52,021 nucleotides of DNA, from contig NDFF03000073.1 of assembly GCA_002150815.3 (NCBI GenBank), positions 1 through 52,021 on the forward strand, written 5' to 3'. The position numbers and the translations under genes are program-made. Below, piece by piece: positions 1 through 10,800 of the stretch. Positions within the stretch are counted from its first letter, which is position 1; every line of letters starts with the position of its first letter. The notes beneath the pieces were generated by a model, which saw nothing but the letters and a program-made list of their open reading frames with translations, was not told the DNA's origin and ran no database searches. The stretch is from Grammothele lineata (taxonomy: Eukaryota > Basidiomycota > Agaricomycetes > Polyporales > Polyporaceae).

Positions 1-300
1 GCCCTTGGTCTTGGCTAAGACCAGCTAAGACCATAAGTAAAGACTTGAATGAAGACTTTGGAGCACAGAGACTAAATGGCTCGTATATCAAGACTTATTA
101 TGAAGCTAGGTAAATGCATTAAAAGCTGCACAAAAGGGTTGAGGTATTTACAAGACAATTCAGGGTATCTGTAAGACAGCCTTCATTGACCCAAGACATA
201 GACAAGACATACCTATTTTACTGTAAGACATATTGCATTATTAAGACACTATCAAGACACTTTTTTGTGGTCTTAACTGGTCTTAGCCAAGACCAAAGGC
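1..300. mobile_element. MITE-like non-autonomous DNA element with 34-bp terminal inverted repeats
   Basis: Bases 1-34 and 267-300 are inverted copies of each other with about 3 mismatches in 34; both ends start GCC(C/T)TTGGTCTTGG. Each end holds a smaller inverted motif (GGTCTTGGCTAAGACC). The interior is A+T rich with no coding frame and carries a dozen or so scattered copies of AAGAC. Size, inverted ends and lack of coding fit a MITE. The element begins at the first base of the window, so its left target duplication cannot be seen and the true left end could lie outside. Confidence 0.7.
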
Positions 301-578
301 AGTCTTGACAAGAATTTGACGCTGCCCAGTGAAGACCACTCAAAGACACCGGAAGACAGATGGGCCTTTCCTGATGAGTGTGCGCTCGTACTCTTCGAGT
401 TGAGGGAAAAAGGCTAATATCAGCTGATGGTTAATCTGTACATGAAACATACATTCATGAGTTCTCCAGCACGTCCCGTCGCGTATTGACCTCTTCAGGA
501 TAGAAACGCTTACCGTCACAGAATCTAACTCCCATGATACTGCTCCGCACATAGTTCCCATCATCAGAAGAAGTGCAG

Positions 579-631
579 GCGTCTACAGGTCTAACGGTCT
601 AAGGCGCCGGGCCGTTAGATCTCGTAGACGC
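579..631. repeat. Strong imperfect hairpin
   Basis: GCGTCTAC (579-586) pairs with GTAGACGC (624-631). Just inside, TCTAACGG pairs with CCGTTAGA around a GC-rich loop. The same words (GTCTAC, GGTCTAA, GGCGTCTA) recur as a cluster at about 1705-1810. The two clusters may be ends of one degenerate foldback element, but no clean terminal repeat or target duplication is visible. Confidence 0.4.
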
Positions 632-2609
632 AGCCACCGCGTCGGGTACGGCGCCTGCATCCTCTCCCTCAGCCTCGCTCCATTTGAGTACTCATCACTC
701 TCCTGCATCGCCCTATGCCTCCATGTGTCTAGTTTTCTTGCCTGTCAACGTCATATACCCCATATATCACTCTCCAACGCTGCCTGGACAAGAAAACAAT
801 GCGTTCAAGTCAGCTTGACTTTCGAGGCTCCGAAATCGCATCCAAGGCGAGCTTGCAGGGCGATCGAGGAAGAGCGACGTGTAGCTGGAGGCGGATGCTG
901 ACGGAGGCAACCTGATGCTTTCTAGTAAGTGTGTGTCAAGTTTTGTATGCGCAGCTGAAGGATTCACATCGGGGCAACACTGTCAATGCGACCTGCCCTC
1001 TGGCTCTCGCAATGGCATGAGCTCTTGGCGAAACTTGCAGCGTGTCAGGTCGCTTCCCCCTCCCCACTCTCTAGTCGACCCTCCAATGTTAAAATGGATC
1101 ATCTAGCTACCTCCCGGTGTGTTTCAAGCGTAGCTGGAGCAATCAACATACTCAGGGATGGTAGGGAGGCCGTGAGGGGCGTGATGGGGGGAGAGCTGGC
1201 TGGAAAGGGTGTATTGGGCTCCGGACGCGAAATTGATTATCTAGCGCACTTGAGGTAAGTTATACTATGCCCCCTTCAGTCTTATGTCTGCTGCATGCAC
1301 CGAGGAACGACCGAAGGGAGGCTCCGTTGTATGTGGCAAGCGCCTCACTTCCTCCGGTGGTAAGTCCTAATTACTTCGTCTCGCCCCCAGCTCTGCACCC
1401 TTCCCACCCCGCGTCGACGCCTCAAACATGGCAGATTTACCTTTCCATATCCCCCTCGCGCATTCATTGCCTCGCGCGCGTTGTTCGTGGTCTACTGCCT
1501 CGCACGGACAATCGAGTGTCCTCAGCATCTGTAGCACGCACTTGTACCTTCGTCATCCGGATATCCCTCGGTTTTCCTGCCATGATCTGCCGTGTATATG
1601 TACATAGATACATCCCCATATGCTATATACCTTCGTTCATGCCATATGCCACCGAGAGATTGTTAAACTCGCGCACAAGGCCCGAGGTATGCTCCCGTCA
1701 CGGAATAGACGCCGAGCCCGATGAGGGTCTACAGAGGGTCTAACGCGCCTGGCGTCTACAGGGTCTATCGGGGTCTAAAAAAGTCTAATAGGGTCTACAG
1801 ACTCTAACATTAGCGCCCTTAGACCAGTGCATGTTCTTCTGATGTGCGACGTACCGACAATCGCTACTTGGAACTGGTGGTCCAACAAGCTGTTGAGCGT
1901 GCCTTAGCGTTCGTCAGATTCAGCTTGAGAGTGTGACGAGTGCTTACAATCCAGCATATTGCGCGACGATCTCTGCAGAGCTTTTAATCGGATCCGGCGC
2001 AGTGAGGAGTAAGGCGGGTAGATGGGCGATCCGCCCGCAAGAGCTGCGTCCGGGCTTGAGGCTCGCGCTGATGATAACGTCCAGCGAGGGTTCTGCCCCA
2101 TCATCGGAGCACGCTCTGCCATAGCGATGAGCAACGCAGGGAGCTCGTGACTTTGAAAAGGATACTCACCTTATCATCGGGGTTCTTCCTCATTGACAGA
2201 TCGCCCTGGACTGTCGCACGGTCATGCGATGACGATCCCTGGACCGTCTGGGAGCGTTGCGCTTTTTGGCTGTCTACGCTCACAGGTCGCCCTCGGCATT
2301 GGTCGTGTGCTTGGAGCCATCACATTTCGGAGTGAGCATCGTTGAGCAGGAGAGAAAGGGTTATATTACCTCACATGAGTGTGTGCAATCAAGCGGAACA
2401 GATGGTTGATCTGTGTGCTATTCTCAGGGTCAATAAACTTGAACAAGGCATGGATAACATACCGTAAGGTGAAGTTGCCTCAGAAAACGATGTGAGGTTC
2501 CGCGCACTCATGAGCTCCCATGATTACCCCTGCATCTATCTTCATAAACGAGTCGATTCTGGTTACGGAGCCAGTAGAATCTAGCGCTCATGCTTGGCCA
2601 ACATGCGGA
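632..2609. other. Intergenic, no gene recognised
   Basis: No open frame here looks like a protein family and no splice-linked series of frames reads as coding. The only structure seen is a run of GGGTCTA-type words at about 1718-1800 (GGGTCTAC, GGGTCTAA, GGGTCTAT). Bases just before 2610 are probably the far side of the host sequence interrupted by the retrotransposon. Confidence 0.5.
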
Positions 2610-2614
2610 ACGAG

Positions 2615-2933
2615 TGTCACGAGCACACACGGCGCCTATCAAAGGGCGCTGACTCAGAGGCCTCCCGGCCGATTATCTCTTTTAGATAGCGGTTCGCTTA
2701 CTCCTTAGATGGCTCAAGAGGCGTGCACGGACAAGCACGCCTCCTCCCCTACACGTTTCCTCGATCGTACGCACGCCTTGATGCTGGTAGAGTACGGGTG
2801 TATAGATTAGCATACAGGTCTTCCAGCAATATATAAACCCACTCGAACTGAGGGACTCCTCAGCTTCGAGTTGGTATCTACTCGCTACTCTAGAGATCAC
2901 GCCCACGGCGTCTATCTGAGTATAGTTGTATCA
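2615..2933 (+). repeat. 5' LTR of outer element
   Basis: 319 bp, starts TGTCACGAGC and ends GTTGTATCA, matching 18821-19139 throughout as read. A TATA box (ATATATAAA, about 2830-2838) predicts transcription starting about 30 bases later, near 2862, which sets the U3/R border. The preceding ACGAG (2610-2614) is the left target duplication. Confidence 0.95.
2862..2872 (+). promoter_or_regulatory. Predicted mRNA 5' end acting as self-primer
   Basis: AGCTTCGAGTT lies about 30 bases after the LTR TATA box, where transcription should begin. It is the exact reverse complement of the 11 bases just downstream of the LTR (2935-2945). In Tf1-type elements the first bases of the mRNA fold back on such a site, are cut, and prime reverse transcription. 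The start site is inferred from the TATA spacing. Confidence 0.65.
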
Positions 2934-2934
2934 T

Positions 2935-2945
2935 AACTCGAAGCT
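2935..2945 (+). other. Primer-binding site complementary to the element's own 5' RNA
   Basis: AACTCGAAGCT begins one base after the LTR end. It has no TGG start as a tRNA-type site would, and is perfectly complementary over 11 bases to LTR positions 2862-2872. Position, length and complementarity match the self-priming arrangement known from Tf1/sushi elements. Confidence 0.7.
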
Positions 2946-3222
2946 CAACTCCCGGACCGCAGGGATAAGCGGATATACCCGGATCGCAGGGTCAAGCGAA
3001 TACTGTAGTCTTCGACTTCTCTTCCCCCGCTACCTCCCGTAGCTCCGCCGTGACGGGCGTTCTATACATAGCCGCCGATCGTGCTGCGAACTCTCTGGGC
3101 TTCTCGGTAAATCCTAGCGAGAGCTGGGTACGGTTGCTTCTTACCGACCTGCAAAGACCCTAACCCGGTCCCTGGCGGCGGTGCACAACTGCGCACACGG
3201 TTTGGAGGCTCCCCGTACTACC

Positions 3223-4163
3223 GAGCAGCTTCAGTACTGATTGTGCATCCAAATTGGATGCCAACCAGTACTAACTCTGCACCCTGCCAACGGATGCATC
3301 CATCAAGTGGAGTGATCCTATCAAAAAGCAACACAAATTGACGGATTCGAACATGCGCACAGCAGCAAGTGAGTCAGGAGGTTATCCAACTGAGCCATGG
3401 AGGCGTTCCTGTGTACAAATGTAGATAGAATATAACACTATGTTACCTGGGCCCTTGGACACATTGTCTGGCCGGTATCTCGACCGTTTCTGAACGCGCA
3501 AACGCGCGAATAGACTCGTTGGAAAGGTAATTAAAAGGGCTTTAAAACGCGCCCACTCGCGCGAACATCGGACCACAGACGGCGAAGTTAGGCGATGTTC
3601 TCCTCCTGCATGATGGGACATGAGGACGTGTAGTGATGCAGCTCAGCACAAAGCTCCTCAAGTAATAGCCTCTGCATGTATTCATAGCTTTCAAAGTGAT
3701 ATTACAGAAGTTTGGCGGCACCCCAATCAAAATTAGTCCGGTTAGATCACCAATGCATGCAGAGGCAGGAGGAGAACATGACCTAACTTCGCCGTCTGTG
3801 GTCCGATGTTCGCGCGAGTGGGCGCGTTTTAAAGCCCTTTTAATTACCTTTCCAACGAGTCTATTTGCGCGTTTGCGCGTTCAGAAACGGTCGAGATACC
3901 GGCCAGACAATGTGTCCAAGGGCCCAGGTAACATAGTGTTATATTCTATCTACATTTGTACACAGGAACGCCTCCATGGCTCAGTTGGATAACCTCCTGA
4001 CTCACCTGCTGCTGTGCGCATGTTCGAATCCGTCAATTTGTGTTGCTTTTTGATAGGATCACTCCACTTGATGGATGCATCCGTTGGCAGGGTGCAGAGT
4101 TAGTACTGGTTGGCATCCAATTTGGATGCACAATCAATACTGAACTATTACTACTACTATTAT
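3223..4163. mobile_element. Foldback element with tRNA-like Pol III boxes inserted in the leader
   Basis: Arms of about 380 bp (roughly 3229-3611 and 3764-4146) are near-perfect reverse complements, with only a handful of mismatches seen, around a spacer of about 150 bp. TACTACC at 3216-3222 and 4164-4170 could be a 7-bp target duplication, though the right copy sits in a TTACTACTA simple repeat. Each arm holds a tRNA-like A box and B box. It separates the LTR from gag by about 1.4 kb. It could be two SINE-like units in inverted orientation or a foldback element; no protein is encoded. Confidence 0.6.
3970..4051 (+). ncRNA. tRNA-related Pol III unit (copy in right arm)
   Basis: TGGCTCAGTTGG (3977-3988) fits the A box and GTTCGAATCC (4022-4031) fits the B box, 33 bases apart, with a T5 terminator at 4047-4051. 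The acceptor, D, anticodon and T stems do not pair, so this is not a working tRNA gene. It looks like a tRNA-derived SINE head. The mirror copy on the minus strand lies at about 3323-3405. Confidence 0.45.
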
Positions 4164-4369
4164 TACTACCCTTACGCTACGCTACATACACGATCTCGCG
4201 AGGGTGCAGTGACCTCGGGGATCAGGAGGACACGCGTCCGGAACAAGCATTTTGAAGATCGAGCGGAAGCGCAGTGATACGGGGTCAGGCCTACGGCTGC
4301 GCGGAAACTTGATTGGAAACCTCGAAGAAGCGACGCACCTTATCGACTCGGATCTCGTTCCCGAACGCC

Positions 4370-5458
4370 ATGGAGCAGGAGATGCAGCAGCAGCCACCGC
4401 CTGGGTACCAGCAGCAGCAGCCGGACCCCAACCCGGCGGAGCCGCCGGTGCAGGACCAACCGCAGGGCCCGGTCAATTTCGTCGCGTTCACGGAAGCGCA
4501 GTTTAGCACGCTGATGGAAACGATGGCCGCGCGCGCGCGCGGAGGACGCGTGCGACTACGCGAGCCGGAGGTCTTCTCCGGCGATCGGTCCACCTTCCGA
4601 ATGTTCAAGCTGCAGGCGCAGCGGTTCACGGCGGCCAATCCGATGGCGGACGATGACGAAAAGATCTCCGCCGTCCTGTCGTGCATCCGCGGGATAGGGG
4701 TAGACGGGTGGGTGAATAGCTACACGGAGACGCACTTCAGGGATGAGGAGTGGCAGGTCACGCTCGACGAATTCTGGGCGCACCTCGACGAAGCGTTCAG
4801 GGACCCGAACGAAGCCCAGAACGCGCTCCACAAGATTGCCACGCTCCGGCAGGGCGATCGACCGGTCCGAGAGTACCTGGCGGAGTTCGAGTACTACGCG
4901 CGGACCGCCGGCTACGGACCGGAGAATCAGCAGCTGATTGTATGGCTCAAGGACGGCGTCCTCAAGGACACCGTGCACAAGGCGCACGGCACGGTGCCCC
5001 TGCCGACGACTTACGTGGCCTGGAAGGCCCTCATCATTCAGCTGGACGATAACAGGCTACAGGAGAAGGAGCTGGCGAAGAGGTGGGGCGTGCAGCCAGC
5101 CGCAAACGCAGCGCGCGGTCAGGGGCAGCCAGCCCCGCGCGCGCAGCCGGCAGCGCGGAACGACGGAACGGGGATCGTGTATGGCGGGCGGGGGCAGCCA
5201 ATGGACTTGGACGCGGCACGCGGACGAGGACGTGGGAACGCGCGCGCGGATGGCACATGCTTCGATTGCGGGCGCGGCCAGTACGACGGACGCGACTGTC
5301 CGAGGCGCTGGCACCGCGTCAGAGCGGGCGTGGCCCAGCCCCAGGCGCAGCAAATCCGCGTGTGGGAAATGGAGGAATTCCGCGATGACGTGCGGAGGTG
5401 GGCACAGGAGGACCCTGATGGGTTCAAGGAACAGGGTTTTGGTGCCGGTCCGGCGTAG
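4370..5458 (+). CDS. Outer element Gag (capsid-nucleocapsid)
   Basis: 362 codons from an ATG in good context (GCCATGG). The N-terminus is Gln/Pro-rich, followed by a helical capsid region of the gypsy Gag type (residues about 55-230, with FSGDRSTFRMFK and later REYLAEFEYY). The C-terminal part is Arg/Gly/Ala-rich with one zinc-knuckle-like motif CFDCGRGQYDGRDC. There the expected His of CX2CX4HX4C is Tyr (codon TAC, 5282-5284), one transition away from CAC. Gag packages the element RNA in cytoplasmic particles. Pol is reached by -1 frameshifting near the end of this frame. An upstream in-frame TTG at 4313 also leaves the frame open, but the ATG is the better start. Confidence 0.88.
   Translation: MEQEMQQQPPPGYQQQQPDPNPAEPPVQDQPQGPVNFVAFTEAQFSTLMETMAARARGGRVRLREPEVFSGDRSTFRMFKLQAQRFTAANPMADDDEKISAVLSCIRGIGVDGWVNSYTETHFRDEEWQVTLDEFWAHLDEAFRDPNEAQNALHKIATLRQGDRPVREYLAEFEYYARTAGYGPENQQLIVWLKDGVLKDTVHKAHGTVPLPTTYVAWKALIIQLDDNRLQEKELAKRWGVQPAANAARGQGQPAPRAQPAARNDGTGIVYGGRGQPMDLDAARGRGRGNARADGTCFDCGRGQYDGRDCPRRWHRVRAGVAQPQAQQIRVWEMEEFRDDVRRWAQEDPDGFKEQGFGAGPA
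5434..5440 (+). promoter_or_regulatory. -1 ribosomal frameshift site G GGT TTT
   Basis: The heptamer is in phase with gag (CAG GGT TTT) and fits the X XXY YYZ rule. The gag stop follows 15 bases later (5456-5458). The -1 frame from here is open straight into the protease. The inner element carries the same heptamer at the same distance. Confidence 0.75.
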
Positions 5459-6505
5459 TCGCATCACGCTCGGGCCCGTTCGGCAGTCGGTACGCAGCGC
5501 TCGATGTGGAAGAGCCAACAAATGTCTCGGAAGATTCGGTTTCGATCTCGATTTCTCACACTCTCGCTAAGGATTCAACTCCTTTACTGTACGATACTAT
5601 AGATGACGTAGTAGAAGCGCAAGCGCGCATAGATCAGAACGTAACGGACTCTCGTATCAGTGATTCGGTTTCCTCTTTTGTATCTACAACCGAAGGGGCG
5701 TCTCCCAAGAAGGAGCGCGGCGGGCGGGAATCCGTGCTTAATTCCCCTTTAGATAGAAATAATACTACAAAAAGAACGAAAAGAAAAAGGACAGAAAAAT
5801 CAGAAAGTAGCTCCGATGCGACGAGCAATAAAACAAAGCATAGCAATTCCGTATTTAGCATTAACACAGTAGGACCGCGTATTTACAAAGTAGTACGAGC
5901 ACGTGGTACAGGTAGACAGATGGACGTACCTATTACGATACACATGAGAGACTCGGAGCGGAAAGTAGATACCGTCGCATTACTAGACTCGGGGAGCACG
6001 GGGTCGTGCATGCATAGGGACTTCGTGCGCAGGCACGGGGTGGAGACGCACGCGCTGGAAAAGACGGTCGAAGTCTACAATGCCGACGGATCAGTAAACG
6101 GGGGCGGGCGCATCACGCACTACGTACTCGCGTCTGTGCAGATCGGAGATCATCTAGAAACGATGACGTTCCTCGTGACCGACCTCGGCAAAGCGGACAT
6201 ATTCCTAGGCTATGAATGGATTACTCACCACAATCCACGGATCGACTGGTGCGCGAAGACGCTTGAGTTCACGCGCTGCCCTCACTCGTGCGAGCGCGTG
6301 CTAGAGGAGGGGGAGAGGGTCTTCGCGCTGAGAACGGAGCTGTACCTGCGCGCACGGGCGGAGCACCTACGGGCGACGCGAGCGCGCGGGACCTCGGCAA
6401 TGGACATCGCGATCGAGCAAAACAAAGCCCGACCGGAGCGGACATTCGAAGAAATGGTACCCCCACAGTACCGAGACTTCGCCGACGTCTTTGCCGAGCA
6501 CACGT
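5434..6505 (+). CDS. Outer element Pol, 5' part: linker and aspartic protease (interrupted)
   Basis: This is the -1 frame entered from gag; it has no ATG near its start. A Ser/Thr/Lys-rich linker (to about 5870) leads to a retropepsin-like domain with the active-site triad DSG (Asp codon 5986-5988) in LLDSGSTGSCMHRDF, and a later hydrophobic FLGYEW segment. The last codons enter the N-terminal edge of the reverse transcriptase region. The frame is then cut by insertion of the inner element: the 4 bases ACGT (6502-6505) are repeated at 15773-15776, where the same frame resumes. Translation past 6505 runs two or three codons into LTR sequence and stops. Confidence 0.85.
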
Positions 6506-7520
6506 TGATGTGATGTCAACCCGGGAGGGTCAACGAAGTGCGAGGGCGCACGGAGCGAGTCCGCCGAGCGTACGCGAAGGGGAGGAGGAGAGAAGAGGAG
6601 AGGAGAGGAGAGACCGGGTACGCGCACGGGCGTAGAGTACGATGTCGATAAGTCGAAGTCGAATACGATGTCGATAGTCGAAGGCGAAGTCGAGCGAAGC
6701 GAGACGGAAGCGAAGGCACGCGAGCGCACGCGAGAGACGGAAATCGAGGGAGCACAAAAGCTGAGATTCGAGAGCGTAGGCACCTGGCCTAAATACATGC
6801 GAGCGCGCGAGGGTCGGAGTACGGTAGAATAGAAGAAAATAGTCGAAACGTAAGAAAATAGCAAGAGGGGAGAGATCGGGCACATAGGAGGGGCGAGAGG
6901 AAGGAGGATCGACGCGGCAAGGAGGAGTGTGGGGGTGGCTGTGCCGAGGAGTCGAGTACGCGAGTAGGGCTCGCGGGGCTACTACGGGACAAGAACGTAT
7001 CGTAAAACTAAGGTAGAAGACTGTGTAAGTAGAGCAGAACACATAGAAATAACAATAAACGTAGCGGGGACACGAGAGGGGAGAGCGCGAACAAGGATGA
7101 AGGTTGAGCGAGGCCGGCGGCCGAGAGCCGTGGAGAGCCGCGGTGGCGTACGCCGGAGCCCGTATTAGGGGTCGCGTCGGGACGTCTTGAGCGCGGTCCG
7201 ACTGCGCGCGCCGTCGCGCAGCGTCGGGAGTCGGTCGCGTCGTGGCCTGGACTCGTTTTGAGGTGTTTGCGATCGTCCGCGGAGGCCGCTGAGGCCGTGG
7301 AGAGTCGGCGCGGAGAGTGGGTCGCGTAGGGGTTGGCTCGGAGGTCGTAGTCGCGGTCGCGGGCTCGTCTGCGGTGGCGATGGCGAGGTCGCGGTCGTGG
7401 TCGGGATCGCGGGTCGAGGGTCGCGGTCGCGGTCGCGGTCACATGCTGAGTCGCGGGTTGCACGTCGCGTCGCGTCGCGGTGTGGTGTCTGCACGCGGTG
7501 GCGGTGCACCATGCACATCA
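6506..7520 (-). repeat. 3' LTR of inner element
   Basis: 1015 bp, matching 14758-15772 as read. GC- and purine-skewed, with GGAGGAGAGAAG-type and GTCGCG-type simple repeats. Short open frames in it (for example about 7160-7460) are repeats of each other in both LTRs and are not taken as genes. Confidence 0.93.
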
Positions 7521-7531
7521 CCCCCTCCCTA
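7521..7531 (-). other. Polypurine tract of inner element
   Basis: On the minus strand TAGGGAGGGGG sits directly before the 3' LTR start TGATGTG, the position of the plus-strand DNA primer in LTR elements. Confidence 0.75.
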
Positions 7532-7862
7532 CTGAGATCTGGACCGTCCACGGTCCAGTCGTCTCGAGGAGAAGAGGCGACGGCACGGGGAGTGGTGGGT
7601 GGGTGTAGTGATGGGATAGCGACGGTAGCGGAAGCGAGGGGACGAGCGCGGAGGGCGGAGGGAATGGAAGCAGCACGAAGCCGCTGAGGATGTAGTAGCA
7701 CGAAGCCACATGAGAATAGCAACGACGCGAAGCCGTGTATGGGTGGAAAAAATTGGGTAAAAACGTCCGAGAGTTTGCGGGACGTGGGGGAGCGTCTTGT
7801 ACGCGTGGGGGACACGAGAGAGAGCGGCGCGAGCAGGGGGCGTACCGATAAGACTTCCCTCC
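7532..7862 (-). other. Untranslated region between inner pol and 3' LTR
   Basis: About 330 bases with no coding frame on the element's strand. A second pyrimidine run (plus strand CTTCCCTCCCTACTG, about 7855-7869) overlaps the end of pol and resembles the purine tract region; it may be a second plus-strand priming site or chance. Confidence 0.5.
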
Positions 7863-10800
7863 CTACTGTGCTACAAACTCCTGGTCGTCCTCCCCAACTT
7901 CGTCGTAGTCTTGGGATGCTGGACCGCGGAGCGCGGACGCGATGTCGTCGTCTTCGTCGTCGTCGCCTTGAGAGCGTGAGGCTTCCATCTCGCGGAGGCG
8001 CGTGGTCGAGATGTCGAAGGCTGGATCGTCGTCGAGGTGGGGGATGTCGATGTGGGTGCGTGCGAGGTATGGTAGGAGTCGGAACGCGGCGATGGGGCGG
8101 TCGAAGACTGAGCCGTCGAGTTCGGAGACGATGTACGCGCCGCCGCGGTTGCGCGCGAGGACAACATACGGGCCGAGGTAGCGTGGGCGCATCTTGCGGT
8201 TGAGGGACTTCTCGATCGCGGTGTTGCGTACGAGGACTAGCGCGCCTCGCTGGAAGTCGTAGTCGCGGATGGAAGCGGCGTGGTCGCGTTCGAGCTTGCG
8301 AGCAGCGTCGAGGCGGGCTTGGTAAACGTGAGAGTGGAGCCGCGCGATGTCGTCTTGTCGGCGGGCGAGAGCGCGAGCGCGTGCGCCGATGAGGTCGGAG
8401 GTCGAGACGAGTGCGGAGGGCGCGGGCATGAGATAGGTCGCCTCAGCGATGTCGAGCGGGAGGATGGGGTGGGAGCCGGTCGCGGCGAAATAGGGCGAGC
8501 ACCCGAGGCGGCGGCGGATGGTGATGCGGTCGGCCCAGAGGACGTGGTGCACATAGTGCGACCACTTAGACTGACCGCCTCCGGAGGCCTTGAAGAGGGC
8601 TTGACGGATGTCGAAGTGCGGTCGCTCGATGATGCCGTTGGCGCGCGAGTTGTAGGCGGAGATGCGGATGTGTCGAATGCCGTATTGCTTCGCGAGGTGG
8701 TCGAGGGCCTTGATCCATGGTGTGCCGTTGTCGGTGATGATTTCGGTGACGGCGCCCCAGCGACAGAGGACATCCTGGAAGAGCCATGAGGCGAGAGCGC
8801 GGCCGGTTTCGCGACGAAGGGCGCGGCCTTCAGGATAGCCGGAGAGCGCGCAGCGGGCGTGAGCGAAGTACTTGAAGCCGCTTGAGGTCGGGAGGTGCAT
8901 GGTGTCGGCGTGGATGCGAAGGAAGATGCCGGAGGGGGGATGGGGGACCGATGGCGGGACGAGGACCTGGCGGAGCTGTCGCGTTTGGCAAAGGTGGCAA
9001 GTGCGGACGTACCAGACAACATCGGCTTGAAGGTGCGGCCACCAGAAGCGGACGGCGAGGAGCGCGGTCGTCGCGTAGGTGCCTTTATGCGCGACGTCAT
9101 CGTGAGCCTGTCGGAGGATGTCGAGGCGATCTTCAGGCCAAATAACGAGCTTGTCGTCGCCACCAGGGCCGCGGCGCCAGAGTCGGTCATTGCGAACATA
9201 GAAGCGTGTCGCGAACCGATGGAAAGCTGCAAAGGCGTCGTCTGAGAGGTCGCGCGGACGGTCAAGAGTGGTGAGGTATCGCCAGACGCGCTGAAGGCGA
9301 TCATCTTCGAGTTGAGCGGCGGAGGAGCGCGGGATCGTGATGGGAGCGGGGGGAGCGGGCGTAGACGTCGCGTCGTCGAGCGCGAGCATGGGGGCGACGC
9401 GCGGGGTCGCGGTGGAGTGGAAGAGCGTCGCGGGGACGTTGATGAGGTGGAGGAGGCCATTGAGCCGGTCAATCCAGTCCTCGTCGTCTTCAGGCTGGTC
9501 GGGCGTGTCGAGTGGTTGCGGGCGTCGTCGCGAGAGACCGTCGGGACCGTGCTGTACTCCAGGAACGTGGACGAGGCGGAAGTGAAAGGTGAGGATGGTT
9601 ACAATCCACCGGTTGATGGACGCGGAGGGTGATTCGTCGGGATTATTGAGCATGCCCTTGATGTAGCGAGCGTCGACTTCAACGACGAGGTTGCGAACGC
9701 CTATGAGGAGCCGCTTGCAGGCTCGGAGGGCGCGGAATAGGCCATAGATTTCGAGCTTCGCTTGAGAGTAAGCTGCTTCGCGCGGGTTGAGGACGATGGA
9801 GCCGAAACGTGCGAAGAAGCGGCGCGCGGGGTTGCCGAGGTCGCACTGCGCGAGGAGGTAGCCGACTGCGATGTACGAGGTGTCGACAGCGAGGATAACC
9901 TCAGCGGGGGAGGTGTAGTCGATGGGGCGAAGGGCGGGGGAGTGAATGAGCGCGTCCTTGAGCGCGTCCTGCGCGGCTTGCTGCTCGGGACCCCAGATGA
10001 AGGGCGCACCTTTGCGTGTGAGCTGGAGAAGCGACGCGGCGCGACGACCAAAGCCCTCGATGAACGAGCGGGCGACTCCTACGGTACCGAGGAAAGCGCG
10101 AACGTCGGAGAGGTCGCGGCAGGGACCCCAGGCGATGATCTTCTCATAGTTGCTAGGCTCGGGGACGCGGCCTTCGGGCGTGCAGCGATGTCCGATAGCG
10201 GTGAAGTGGAGGGCGATGATGATGGACTTGGGGCCAGAGAAGGTCGCGCCGACGTACTCGATGCGCTGAACGACGCGGTTCGCGTTGTTGAGGTGTTCCC
10301 AGACAAAGCGTCTGATGCCGGGATTTTCGGGAATGGTTTCGTAGCTGCCGTCGGGAAGGCGGTACTGAGACGCGGGGCCGCGGAGAGGGACGTCGTCGAT
10401 GTAGGGCATCGTGATGTGGGGGATTTCGGGCTGGAGGGCATGGCAGACGTCCTCGTGGAAGATTGGGACCGAGTTCGTCCAACCCATGGGCAGGGTGACG
10501 AGCCGACGCACGCCGTAGGGGGTCTGGAAGCTAGTGACGTCGCGGTAGTCTTCGTCGATCTTGCGCTCATCATAGCCAACGTAGAGGTCGAGCGCGCCGC
10601 CGCAGGCGCGTCCCGCGAAGTGGTCGGCGATCTGCTCGGTGAAGGGGGGGACTCCGGAGTGGGCGATGGTGACGGCGTTGAGCGGTTCTAGCGAGTGGAC
10701 GAGACGGAGAGACTTGCCGTCTTTCTTGAGGACGCAGAACCAGCGCGAGCGATAGGAAGAGTTAGATGGCTCGTACACACCTGCCTCCTCCTTCGCGCGG

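Noticed and set aside
6530..7463. Several open frames of 80-170 codons on the minus strand
   Set aside because: They lie wholly within the inner LTR, recur in the other LTR, and have composition driven by purine-rich and GTCGCG repeats.
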